Both the position numbers and the translations under genes were made by a program. This document shows, piece after piece, positions 1-10,738 of a DNA stretch of 64,000 bases (positions are counted from its first letter, which is position 1; each line of letters opens with the position of its first letter). The stretch covers positions 4,533,216 through 4,597,215 of the forward strand of contig FN649729.1 in assembly GCA_000310025.1 (NCBI GenBank). The letters run 5' to 3'. Under the pieces are notes generated by a model that was not told the DNA's origin, did no database searches, and saw only the letters and a list, made by a program, of their open reading frames with translations. The DNA is from Ectocarpus siliculosus (Eukaryota; Sar; Phaeophyceae; Ectocarpales; Ectocarpaceae).

Positions 1-144
1 CCATTACACAGCCAGCCTATTCAACGTGAGCCGACAGCCTTACTGTCACATGCCGCCGTTAATGTAAATCCTCTAACATGTCTTGGGTGTGCTGCGGTAG
101 CTTCTTCATCCTGTTGGCTCTGTTGCAACCCGTACGTGCTCTAG

Positions 145-2819
145 GCTGGCGCAAGTTTTGTACGACGACCAGCGATTCGGGGCGGCGGAAGCGATCCTCC
201 GAAAGGGAGAATCTAATGCTCGGAAACAGTTCCCGACGGAGCTGCTCCTACTGTCCAAGGCTCAGGTGCGTACTTGTTCCAAGAATCCTGTAGCAAAGCA
301 ACCTACTCCGAGCACGGCAGCACGTCTGTCGGCACGTGGCCTTTAGAATCGCGGTGGAAGAATTGCGCACATGTTGGTGTTGATTCTGACGCCTTGCTAA
401 TGTGGACTTGCAAATTTGTTGGACGCTCCGCAGCTGTTCCAGGGGAAGATACCCGTAGCGGTTGAGACCTCTTCCCGTGCTGTGGATCTGTGCCAGCAGG
501 ACGAAGACAACACACCGGATACGGACGCCTTGGGGCAGGTGATCACCGAAGAAATCGTTTGTATGCTTGCTAACGAATCGATAGAATTGTTACGTTAACA
601 AGTGCGTGCCGGGCATTAGCACGTCATCTGGCCAGGTTGTCAGGTCTCGTTTTCGCTGAGAGGTTCCTGTGCATGATGGATTACACCCGTGTATGTGTTT
701 CTCCAGAAAAATAATTCCGTATCCGTCCCGTGGCGTCGAGTCGCCTTCGTCTACCTGCGCCAGGCCTTGCGGCAGCTAGGAGTGATCCAAGTGCTCAGTG
801 GAGAGGAAGATGACGCGGAAACGAGCTTGCTAAGGGCGGCTAGGCTTGGCTCCACTTCCGCCGACCAGGGCAAGGTGTGAAGGGCCAGAATGTACAGCGT
901 GTCTTGGCAAACCAACAACCATTTCTTCAGGATGTAGAGCATGACCTAGAAGCGCGATGACGATTGGGTTGCTTTGGCATCGCTCGATGACTGAGAAGAC
1001 TCTGTGACATCACCTACCAAGCCTTACTCCAATGACCGTACTTTGTAGACACTCGGTTTGTGGTTCGGTCATGACAGCGCCATTGAAATCGAGCGTTGAT
1101 CGGAGGACGTTTACAGTCCTGTGATATTGTTCTGGTCCTGCTCCTGAAACATGAAATCGTGTTCACACCGAAAACAGGGATTGGCAGCAGTGGCCGCATT
1201 TAACATCGCGCGGGGGGACGAGCAGAGCGTCGAGGAAGCGGTTGAACTCCTGAACGAGGCATGTGCCACGACGTCAGAGTCCGACGAGCATAAAGAACCC
1301 ACCGCGACAGCTGAAGCGGAAAGTGAAAAAGAAGGTGGTGATGGCAATGATGCTGCTGCTTCCGCTGCCACCTCCAAGGTGGCACGACTTGCGCATGCGT
1401 CCGTGCTATCGACCGCGGCGCAGGGGGAGTTGGTTTTAGAGCGGGGTACGGCAACGGCCTCGGAGCGACTAGGAGAGGCGCTTAAGATCAGAGAACAGCT
1501 GCTTCCCATTGGCCATCCGGCAACGGTAAGGAAAAAGAAACAACTTGTCATATCTCTTCGTCCATCGGGTTGGTCTACCTACCGTCCCCGGTAGCGTCAC
1601 CAGAGTCAAGTGACTTCGTTTGAAGTACAGAATTTTCCCAGTCCCCCTGCATCGTCTGTAGCTTCAGCACGTAACCTATGGCAACAAGTGTGCACGGAGT
1701 AGATATATATGTATTTTTGTCCCGCCCGGCAGTGAGGTAGCATCTGCTGCTACCAACTGTCGACGACGTTCATGTTTCCCTCAGGCGTGGACGCTCTCCT
1801 TGTTGGCGCGGTGTCACGTGGCGGCCGGCGAGGCTGTGACAGCTGAAGGCCTGTTCCGCGCCGCGTTGGATAGTCTGCAGGGTATCGCGGAAGAGGTCGA
1901 CGATGGTATCGCCAGACGTCAGCGGTCGGCTGGCACAGTGGCGCTCCCGTTATTGTTTGCATCGCCTCTTCACCCGCACACGAAGGCGGCAACTCTACGA
2001 GGCTATTCGGAGCTATTGTTGCAGTGGGAGAAGCGGGAGGCGGAGGGGGAAGTCGTAGCGCGGCAGGCAGAGAAGGTTAGTTCTCACCTATTGTAAAATC
2101 TGCGCGTCATTGCGTCTTCAATGTGTGCTTATATCTTCGGGACGACCCATGAACCCTCTCCTTGGTTTCTTCTGATGCGAGTGTTGTTCGACGATACATG
2201 TTTGCAGCTCTCGCTAGAATGTCGCGCCGTGAATAATTGCCTGCTTTTTTTTCGAGGAAAACAAGTTAGGCGCGAACGTGTGGTGAGATCTGAAGCTTCT
2301 GTTACCAACACCCGCCGCGAGACAGGGACACACGCAGCATGTTTTGTCTTGTATATAACCTACTACGGTCACCTATTCATTCGCCATTCGACTAGCTTTG
2401 TCGATGTTGATTTAGAAACACATGTGCGTTGTGCGTACGTGTGTGAGGCCGCAGAGCAGTGTAGCCCTAGAGACGACGTTGTGCCTGGCGGGGTTACGTG
2501 AAGGGTTAGCGTATGTGGGTCTGTGCTATTGCTCCACCTGTATCTGGTTGTGATACGATGCCGACGTGCGTTGGTGTGTTGGTGGGTATGATATGACCTG
2601 GTTAACCTTCCCACGTCCCCTTTGCACACCTCGCTGGGGTAGTAGCAAGCGCAAGATGCAAGGCCTGCTCTAGATAAAGCCCGACTTCATGATAGCCGCT
2701 TGCCCGTCCGTGTGCTTGTGGGTACTCGTGCTTCAAAATCGCAGGTGGAGTCGTCGTTGCTGCTCAAGCCGCCAGTGGGGCTCACGTTGCATATGCTTCA
2801 CCTTGACGACGTTTATTAG
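145..2819 (+). CDS. TPR-repeat protein, kinesin-light-chain-like, 5' end outside window
   Basis: Six exons are supported: 145-265, 434-538, 764-874, 1178-1525, 1785-2075 and 2745-2819 (stop TAG). The five introns between them are all phase 0 with GT-AG borders, and about 349 residues are visible. The first exon begins with one base of a split codon, so at least one more exon lies upstream. TPR-like helices are seen in LAQVLYDDQRFGAAEAILRK (exon 1) and in HPAT|AWTLSLLARCHVAAGE across the exon 4/5 junction, which resembles the HPxTA..LxxLAxxY signature of kinesin-light-chain-type TPRs. Exon 4 also holds an acidic, Ala/Glu-rich low-complexity stretch near its middle. TPRs bind proteins; the partner cannot be told from the sequence. 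No catalytic domain is visible in the part present. The last exon, ending LHMLHLDDVY, is short but in phase. Confidence 0.72.
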
Positions 2820-3319
2820 AAGTGGGCAACTACGCGAACATGCGTACGGCGTGCAATTTTCCAAAGGGTTGCTCTGGAGATTGTGTGAGGTCCGCACGTC
2901 TATTTAGTTAATATTGAGGCGCAGAGGCTGCCTGTGACTTTTTTTGGCGAAATCCTGCAAGCGTATAGAATGGCGGCTGTAAGAGAGTTTGCGCGCACCC
3001 TCGAATATCGCCAAGCGGAGTATTGTAGGCCAAGCCCGTTTCGGTGAAAGAGCCGGTGACACCAACTTGAAGGGCAGCGTGGCTTCCTGTTTGTTTCTGA
3101 AATCGAAAAGTCCCCTCTGCCTTCCCGCGAGGAAGGTCGCGAGCACTTCGCAGTTCCAGCCTTCCACACATTGACATTCATGCGATGTGTGCTGAAGACA
3201 CTTGGATGGCGAAACGAAACAACTCGCAGTGTGTATCTTCACCTTCGGATGCGACATTGAGTCGCACCCTCTCTGGAACCAAACTTCCAACGACGTCTGA
3301 TCTTTCATTAACGTGTGTC
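2820..3319. other. intergenic region between convergent genes
   Basis: About 500 bases separate the stop of the TPR gene from the stop of the DUF819 gene, so both 3' ends and poly(A) sites should lie here. Short open frames on the minus strand (for example 2904-3386) have no recognisable protein features. No repeat was seen. Confidence 0.5.
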
Positions 3320-4919
3320 TCATCGTAGGATTGTCCAAACACCGACTCCGAGCGTGGTTGCAATCGCGTAGCCAACCGTGCCCCAAACCGCCGCAGGCAC
3401 AACTAGGTCATCCTTGCCGAGAAGTCCAGCGAACGTAGCCGCCGTGCTTGGGCCTCCAATGTTCGCGTTGCTTGCAACAGTGATGTCATCGAGACTAAGG
3501 CCCGCTCCGAAGAAGCGATTCAACACAGCCGCCCCTGCGGCCATGACGGCAATGTGCACCGCTAACGCCAGAGCCGCGAAAATGAAAATCGCAGGTGCAA
3601 CGCCTACGACCTCCACCCACCTTCCGGATGCGCCCACCGAACAAAAAAATACATTCAACAGTAGCGTGGCGACGAACGGGGCCGTGCGCGAAAGACGTGC
3701 CTGAAAGCCCGGGGCTACACGATTTAAAACCCGCGTAGCGCCCACAGTCAGCAGAGTTACGGCCATCGTCGAAGTCCCGGGCAAGGGTGACCTGCGAGCC
3801 ACCGCGTTGCCGAAGAAGCAGATGGCACTACCTATTGTGAGAAGGGTAGTGATGTTCGCGGCAGTTGATCCAAACAGCTCGCGCCACCCCGGTTTAGCAG
3901 CAACAACATTGGGTTGGTTTGCTCCACCAATCCCGTCCGGTTGCTTCAACACCGCACTTGGCTGGGCTCCTGGCCCAGGGAAAAGACGGCACAAAAACGG
4001 AGCTTTGTGCGCCGCCACGAGAAACGAAAAGTACACACTCATCAAAAATATGTCTGCTGCCGCCAGAGCCCCTAGGAGGGAGGAGCCCCCGGCAAGCTTG
4101 ACCCCGACCATTCCCACGAAAGACGCAACCGCGAAAAGGTTCACGCTTCCCCCGATATACGAGGCGGTGATCACTCCAGCCAGCTGAGCTGCAGTGCCAC
4201 GTGGTAGTGAGAAAGCCCAACCCCCGCTCGTGGTTGCTACGCGGAAAGATGCTGCCACGCCTGCGATGGACCCAACGGCTCCAATCAGGAAAGACAGTCC
4301 CACGCGACCCATCGGTCCAGCCAACCCTTGCGAAGACGAGCGTTCTCCGCTTGATTCTCCAAGGAGATTCAAGTCGGAACGTCGTTCTTCTCCCACGGCG
4401 ACCACGCGTATTCCAAGAATTATTGTGGAGAGTGACAGCGGCAGGAGGAAGGACCAGCACAGATCGTACACCGAGTGCGTTGCTGGCACCAGGTTGAGAT
4501 TGCTGCCGCGAACGGAAAGGTAGGTGGGGCAAGCGGGTTATTCGGCTACTCCTTGCGGTTGGGGAGAGTCACGTCAGCATGAATTTGCAACGGATCTTGC
4601 GCACTGGTGTCTACGGCGTGGTATTTAGCGCATCACGATGAGGACAGAGTGCTTGGTTCTTCCGTACATGCACTCAATAACTTGGGATCATAAGCAATGC
4701 TATTGCAAAACGAAGATGAAGTTGAACTAACCTGAGAATGCAAAAAATCCCGAAAGAGAGCAGTGGGGCTCCCACCAATGACCCAGCCTTGGTCCGCTGC
4801 TCTACCACTGCGGAGAAGCAAGCGGTAAGGAACAGGACGGCACAGAGTGGCGCCGGGGAGGCGACACCTCCTCCTACTCCTCCTCCTCCGCGCACCAGCA
4901 GCCCGTCGTTCCCCGCCAT
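3320..4919 (-). CDS. DUF819 family multi-pass membrane protein (YjcL-like)
   Basis: Two exons read on the minus strand: 4919-4732 and 4502-3320 (stop at 3320-3322), joined in phase 2, giving 456 residues from the Met at 4919. The junction gives ILSNLNLVPATHSVYDL, which fits the conserved start of the DUF819 family, followed by a long row of hydrophobic segments. Further conserved stretches are AANITTLLTIG (middle) and ASNANIGGPSTAATFAG near the C-terminus, the latter being the family's most recognisable motif. About ten membrane spans are expected. The family occurs in bacteria, plants and algae and its transported substrate is not established. The frame stays open upstream to about 5480 with several more ATGs, so the protein could be longer; residues upstream of 4919 do not look conserved. 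A GGGGVGGGV stretch follows the chosen start. The gene converges on the TPR gene. Confidence 0.85.
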
Positions 4920-6592
4920 TGATACCGCGGTCTTGCTTGAGTAATGCAGCCCGGGCCCGTCCAGACCAGTTGAAGGTATTTTTGTTTTCGTCAACTGATG
5001 CCGCTTGCTTCTGGGGAATATTTTTGGTGCGGACGTCATCCAGGAGGGCATAGTCCTCGTGGTGCGATCGTCGAAGCTTGTGAGGATCATGTTGTTGGCG
5101 TGTCCGGGACCATTTTGAACAGCTCCTCCAGCGAAGCTCAGCGATGCTCTCGAGGTTCCTACCCGGACCTGTGGAGATATCGTTGGGATCATCGCGTTCC
5201 TGGACGGGCAGGATAAGGGGGGGTGGCGAGTGGGTTCATTGAGTAGTTTGATGAAAATCTCCGGTGATCTGGAGTTTGTCAAACAACATCGAGCGCGGGG
5301 AGTGGCGAACAAACGAAGGACGACATTTGACAGTTTGTTCGTCAACTTTTGAGTCAGGCTTTCATCTCCAGGTGATGTATTCCTGTGAGAGTCAAATGAT
5401 GAGAACGACTCCGCCCAAAAGATGCCATTTTTAACATATTTACACTTCTCTCGTGCTTTCTCTCCTGCTCTAATGAACATGCCATGACGCCGAATCTGTG
5501 TCTTGGTACGTTTGGCCTCTCGATTCCTCGCAAATGAATAAACATGTCAACTACCGCAACCAACCACTGCTGTTGCAAGCTGTGTGCACTTCATGCTCCC
5601 AATCAAGCACATGATGGAGCATAATTCGCCTGCCATTGACCTCCCTATTTTCCTGCTAGCAACCACAGCACCACCACCAATTGTTGCGAAGAGATAGACC
5701 CTGTTCGCCGGGGGGGTAGCCAGTGTTCCAAACTGTTCGTGATCTTCAAAACAACTGACGCGAACATCCATACGAATACTATAGCAATAGTACATAAATA
5801 CCGCCTTTTTTTATTACACCTCGAACTACATACGTCGGTCTGCCACCACAATACTCAGTAACTACAGCAGTACTTCGAAGTAGTTGTTGTGGTGTTCGGC
5901 AGGACACACACATAGGTTCGACGCCCCTCTTTGCGGTGTTGAAAACACACTATTTGCCAAGGGCTTCCCACAAATTCTCTCGTTTGGCCTCGCTCTATTT
6001 CTGTCGCGTATTCAGTATCACTTCACTTGATCAAATCTGCACTTTTGCAACAGCGCCGCAAAAATGTGACACCTATTATGCGCAAACGTGACGTCGCCCA
6101 GAGGGAGGTTCTCGGTAAAACGGTCAGCGTAGACTAGCTAGACTTCTGGCTGTAGTCCTACATAAGGGGTTGCGTGCGTTGACCGCTTAAAGTCTGACAG
6201 TGCCGCTGACAGTCTCGGCGGTAACCCAGTGACACGATGGATGATGTGTAAACAGTAAACAGACTACGAGTTTGCGTATCTCACCGGCGTACAAAGTCCG
6301 CGCGTTGTACCCGGTACAAAACCTGACTACCGCTTACGTATGGTGTGGCAGGGCGAGCCTGCGAAACGGCGAAAGGTAGACGAAATGATGGTAATAGCGG
6401 CCACCAAAGGGGTGAGTCTGCACGCGCATGAAAATTGAACGGCAAATATATTCTGCACGGTGCCTCTTGGCAGCGGGTACCTACGGAGGGGGCTCCGTGC
6501 AGAGCTCATGAAACATGACGAGATGTAGAGAGATGTATGCTAGAGCAGAGCAGAGAGCTCCACACGGGAGCACGCTTGCTGTCTAGGCGCGG
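4920..6592. other. intergenic region between divergent genes
   Basis: This stretch lies between the start of the DUF819 gene (minus) and the start of the fibrillin gene (plus), so it holds both promoters. The first 560 bases are an uninterrupted extension of the DUF819 frame and may be an N-terminal extension or 5' UTR. One copy of the overrepresented TACAGCAGTA word occurs at 5863-5872. No other gene, repeat array or RNA gene was seen. Confidence 0.5.
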
Positions 6593-8074
6593 ATGATTTC
6601 GACAAGACACGCCCGTTTTCCCCTGTGCCTTCTCCTGGCAGCATTTATTCCGATCTCTACGGCCTTTACAGGGAAAGTCCCATGGAGATTGCCGGTTGCA
6701 GAAAAACGTGACCAAGTTTTGCCCCGGTTGAAAGCGAAACATGCCGACGAGGTTGCAGTCGAGGAGGTGAGTGTGTGTAAACCTTCCTTGGAGATATCTT
6801 TGTGCCTCGCGGCTGGGGCACCGGGGATGTACATAGCCGATGGTGTCCCATTTCTCATGGGAGATATCATCGCGAGGTGGCCGTGTAGAAGAGAGCACAC
6901 GAACAGCCCGTTTTGGGAACAATCTCTCATGTAGCGTATGCATACGTACATGTCAACTCTCCTGTGTGTCAACTATCCTGTGTGTATGTAGTCTACTGCT
7001 TTTGAGTTTCAAGGTCAAGTGAACGCCCACCCTGTGGAACTTACTTTTGATTGTGTTATACTGCGGGGTTTGTACTACTATTCCGTTGCGCCAGCAGGTT
7101 CGAGCCCTGAAGCAGACGATCCTTGAAGAGGCTGCGGGGACGTCGAATGGACTGAAAGCGACACCGCAGCAACGGGATGCAATATCCAAAGCAATCAACG
7201 GTCTGGCGGCTGCAAACCCGACCAAGGACATCACCACATCGGAGCTAGCCACGGGTGTGTTAGCCTTGCTTCGATTTCATATTAGAGTTGTATCACGTGG
7301 GGAGCTTGCCTTCCAAGTTTCCTTGAGTGCGTCGATGGTCTCTTCTCAGTGCTTCAGTGCCCTCTTGCGCCTTACCCCACAGGAACATGGGATCTAATCT
7401 ACACCACCACGCCGGGAGCGTCTGGTGGTAAGCTTGGGCCTTTCATTGGAGAGGTGCAGCAGGAAGTCGACATCGCTGAGGGCTTGTATGTAAACTACGT
7501 TCGGCTCGGACCCCTGACGGGTAGGCTGGAAGCGACGTGGGACGTTGTCAACAAGAGCCAATGGAAGGTGAGCAGGCGATGCCAGTTTGGAAACCGAGAC
7601 TGCTATGGCAAACGTACAATATAGTATGGGCGACTTCGAGCATACCACGTACCGGGTATCACTGCTGTGGATGCATCGACTTGTAGCTGACAATATGCCA
7701 ATCTGCTAATCCACCATCAAGAGGTGTTGGAGGTCAACAGTGAAATGCTGCAAAAATTATGCGACGTGCTTGTTTTACCCGATGTGTCGGGAAGGGTTTT
7801 GCTCGTTACCGCCCGCCGTCACGATCAATTTGTCTCCGCACCGGTGGGGTTCATCGTTCACACTCCTTTCGCCTTTGGACGCTGATTGGACACCACATTT
7901 CAGGTTGTTTTCAAGAGCATCGCGTTTTTACTTTTTGGGCAGCAGCTGGTGAAGAACGAGCTCGACCAAGCGGGATTATGGACGCTATCGTACCTCGATG
8001 ATGACATGCGTGTATTGACGGCACGCTCGTTGGAGAGAGACACCGGCAATGTTTACGTGCTTGCCAGGGCATAA
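6593..8074 (+). CDS. plastid lipid-associated protein / fibrillin (PAP) family
   Basis: Four exons, 6593-6766, 7098-7254, 7383-7567 and 7904-8074, encode 228 residues. The N-terminus is a signal peptide ending in PISTAF|TGK, which matches the AF-type junction of stramenopile bipartite plastid presequences. The mature part shows the PAP/fibrillin pattern: GTWDLIYTTTPGASGGKLGP at the start of exon 3 (the W-x-L-x-Y motif), EATWDVVNKSQWKV, a short VVFKSIAFLLFGQQ segment, and the C-terminal LSYLDDDMRVL...GNVYVL motif. Fibrillins are plastoglobule or thylakoid proteins that bind lipids or quinones; the exact ligand here is unknown. All introns are GT-AG; intron 2 is phase 1, the other two phase 0. 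The start ATG is the first in the frame and is needed for the signal peptide. The length fits small algal fibrillins. Confidence 0.88.
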
Positions 8075-8533
8075 TATGATGATGGATCGCCATTGTGCTG
8101 CTCCTTTTTTGCCAAAGCAGCGCGGTTTCCGCCAGTCCATGTTTGCCCCAAGGTTCGCAGTCGGGTTGTTCGGACAAGGGCTGGGTACAGCGGCGATGTC
8201 CTCGGCTGTTGAATTCTTTCTGGCGAAACAGGGTTTTTGTGAGCTTTTCTTTCAACCCTAGTCGGGAGTATGTACGGTAACCAAAATCTCAACTTGACGC
8301 GTGCAAGGCACCCTTGCCACGGGTGACAATGTGAGTCCTGCAACACAGCAAAATGTGAGAACTGGCAAGATATAGATATGTAGATAGCATGATGTGCGCG
8401 AACAAGAGGTTGCCTGCCTGTAGAAAGTTTGGCTTTTACGTCGGTTAGTGAGACCCGCGGTAGTGAGGACATTTGCGTTGGTGTTTGCTAGCGGTGTCGT
8501 GAGCGGGTTGCAGCGCTTGGTGATGGAGCAGGT

Positions 8534-8816
8534 CGGTGGCCTTCAGATATAGGCTGAGGGTGCGTGCGGAGGCATCGCCACGACGGCGTTGTTGTAGGTT
8601 GTGTGAGGCGAGAGTACCGACAAGAGTTAAGAAGTGCCGGTGCCGTAAATGGACGCAAAGTATCCTCGCAGGTTTATAGCCGGCATTTGTAGATGTCCAC
8701 ATCAGGCCCCTTGCCTGATGCAGAGCTTGGCGATACAAGTGGTTGGGGGTCCTTCAGGTAGTGGTGGAGAGTGAGTGCGGAGGCCTGCGGCGACGGGGTG
8801 GCCGTAGGTTGGGTGC
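8534..8816 (+). repeat. pair of diverged direct repeats, about 208 bp apart
   Basis: Segments 8534-8600 and 8742-8816 share the order CCTTCAG ... GTG.GTGCGGAGGC ... CGACG ... GTAGGTTG. They look like an old duplication of a block of roughly 70 bases. No coding potential was recognised. Confidence 0.4.
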
Positions 8817-9397
8817 AGCTAGAATGGTGCCAGGGTTTAAAGCGGCATCTATCCCGTGGATCGCGTTTCGTACATTTGTACGTTGCAGCGTTAATTTTCT
8901 CTGTAGCCTGCAACAGAAGCTGACCGTAAGGACTTGAAATGTAGAGGTATGTGGCCTACATGATGAACTGCCCCCGCCCCCTTGCCTAGAACTGGTCTGC
9001 GCGTAGATAACAAGCAAGAAGATGGGTGGACAGCAACGCGGTACACCTTCTGAATCTGAGCTGGACGGGCTCGGAACAAGATATCAAAATCCATCCGTTG
9101 GGCAGTCTAGGCGGCTGGACGAAGGGGGGATAAGCGACACGAAGACTGCTTGTCGGCCGAGCCCAGTGCTATTGAACGAAGCACATTCCCCTGCTCCCAA
9201 TCGGTTCACGTCGGTGGTGTGGTGTGCCTAAGCTTGTGTGTTGTTCTCCTCCAGTGGGTGGCCGAGTGAGTACGAGGGTTTGTGCTTGGGTCAGAGGTGG
9301 TGATGTTATGGCAAGACCGCAAGGATTCGCCGATCGAGGAAAACACCAAACACGACTCTGTAGCATGGAGTAGAAAATAGTTAGACCCAAACTTTCG

Positions 9398-9590
9398 TTG
9401 GCCACGATTTACTGGGCGGGGATTCCTCTTGGGGCCACGCTATCGTAGGCCACAATCTCGGGACAGGATTTCTATGGACGCGATTTCTTCGGCCACGAGT
9501 TCTTGGGGTCACGTTCTCTCAGGCCACGATTCCTTGTGGGCCAAAATGCTTAGGTCACGTTTTCGAAGGCGGCGATTTCTTAGGCCACAC
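9398..9590 (+). repeat. degenerate 15-bp minisatellite, GGCCACGATTTCTT type (copy 1)
   Basis: Roughly a dozen imperfect copies of a 15-16 bp unit close to GGCCACGATTTCTTN follow one another here, reading on the + strand. The same unit forms the array at 31147-31616 and remnants at 32980-33140 in the opposite orientation. Units vary by substitutions and by one- or two-base length changes. Confidence 0.75.
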
Positions 9591-10738
9591 TCCAGTCTCG
9601 AACGGCGCTTCCCGTCAACTGCTACATGGTCTCCCGGAGTCTAGAGATAGTTGCCTTCTGTATTGGTTACCTACAAGCTTGTTGTCTTCTGAGGTCAGCT
9701 AGGCTGGATTTAGGGGCATGCATGCATGCGCGCTCAGTTAATACTCGAAGGAGCCGGCACCCATCCTTATAAAAACCAAGACGAAATCCTTCGGCTGGAA
9801 CAATATGAATAGAGGGAAACAAGGCAAATGCCGTACCCTTGGTCCGAAACAAGAAAGCGTCTCGTATAATTGATCTTGCTCGACGCTGATTGATGAACCT
9901 CTGACACTTCGAAGAAGTACTCATTTTTCTTCCGCGCATTAACTACACATACATTCCAATCGTTGAAATACATCTGTAAGGCTTTGAGCCTTCCTCAAAC
10001 AGGTGTTTCTTACGAGCGGGCCCGCACTACAGCAGTACAGCATTACTGCTGCTATGTTGTGCAATCGCTATATACTGGTTTATTGTATATGTACGTATAA
10101 GATACAAATGCTACTGCTATACTGTATGTACATGCAAACAGACAGGCAGTTATACTCACTAAAATCGGTACTCGACGGATGTATGTATCTATGTCTGTCC
10201 GGAAGACACTTGCATTCTTTGGGCTACACCGCACGCAGTCAGTACTATACAGCAATGTGTGTTCATCAGTGTATGTAGTCGACATACTCCGTGCATGTTG
10301 TGTTTCTGTTGTACTACCGAGAGACCGAGAGGCTCTGAAGTCCCGAACAAAACCCGTACAGGGTAGTAAACCAACCCGTTCGCGCGCAACTGCTGTGTCA
10401 GTACCTCAGCTGCACACCCGCAGTAATGTAGCAGTTATGCGCGTACCGCGCGTACAATCGTGTGGTCGGAAGCACGACGGCCCACCCAGGAGAGAAAGAG
10501 ACGAGACATGGATTTGAATCAGGATACCCCCGGTGCAGGTGGTGTGTCATAGAGAGAGAGAACCGCGGGGACCCCGCCCCGCCCTACTAGCCTATTATCT
10601 TCCCCGTCTCCCCCTGAACTCCAAATCTCCAAAATCAACCTGCAACGTGTTCCGTATTCCGTTCCCCACACTACATACCTGCTTCACGTACACCTCTAGG
10701 AGACCATCTCTAGAAACATCACACAAAATACATAAGCC

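Larger units (their letters stand above)
8075..10738. other. intergenic region with repeats, no gene seen
   Basis: Nothing in these 2.7 kb could be recognised as protein-coding. It holds a pair of related direct repeats (8534-8816), a degenerate 15-bp minisatellite (9398-9590) and one TACAGCAGTA word at 10028-10037. The last 200 bases are C-rich and end in the leader of the Mpv17-family gene. Confidence 0.5.
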
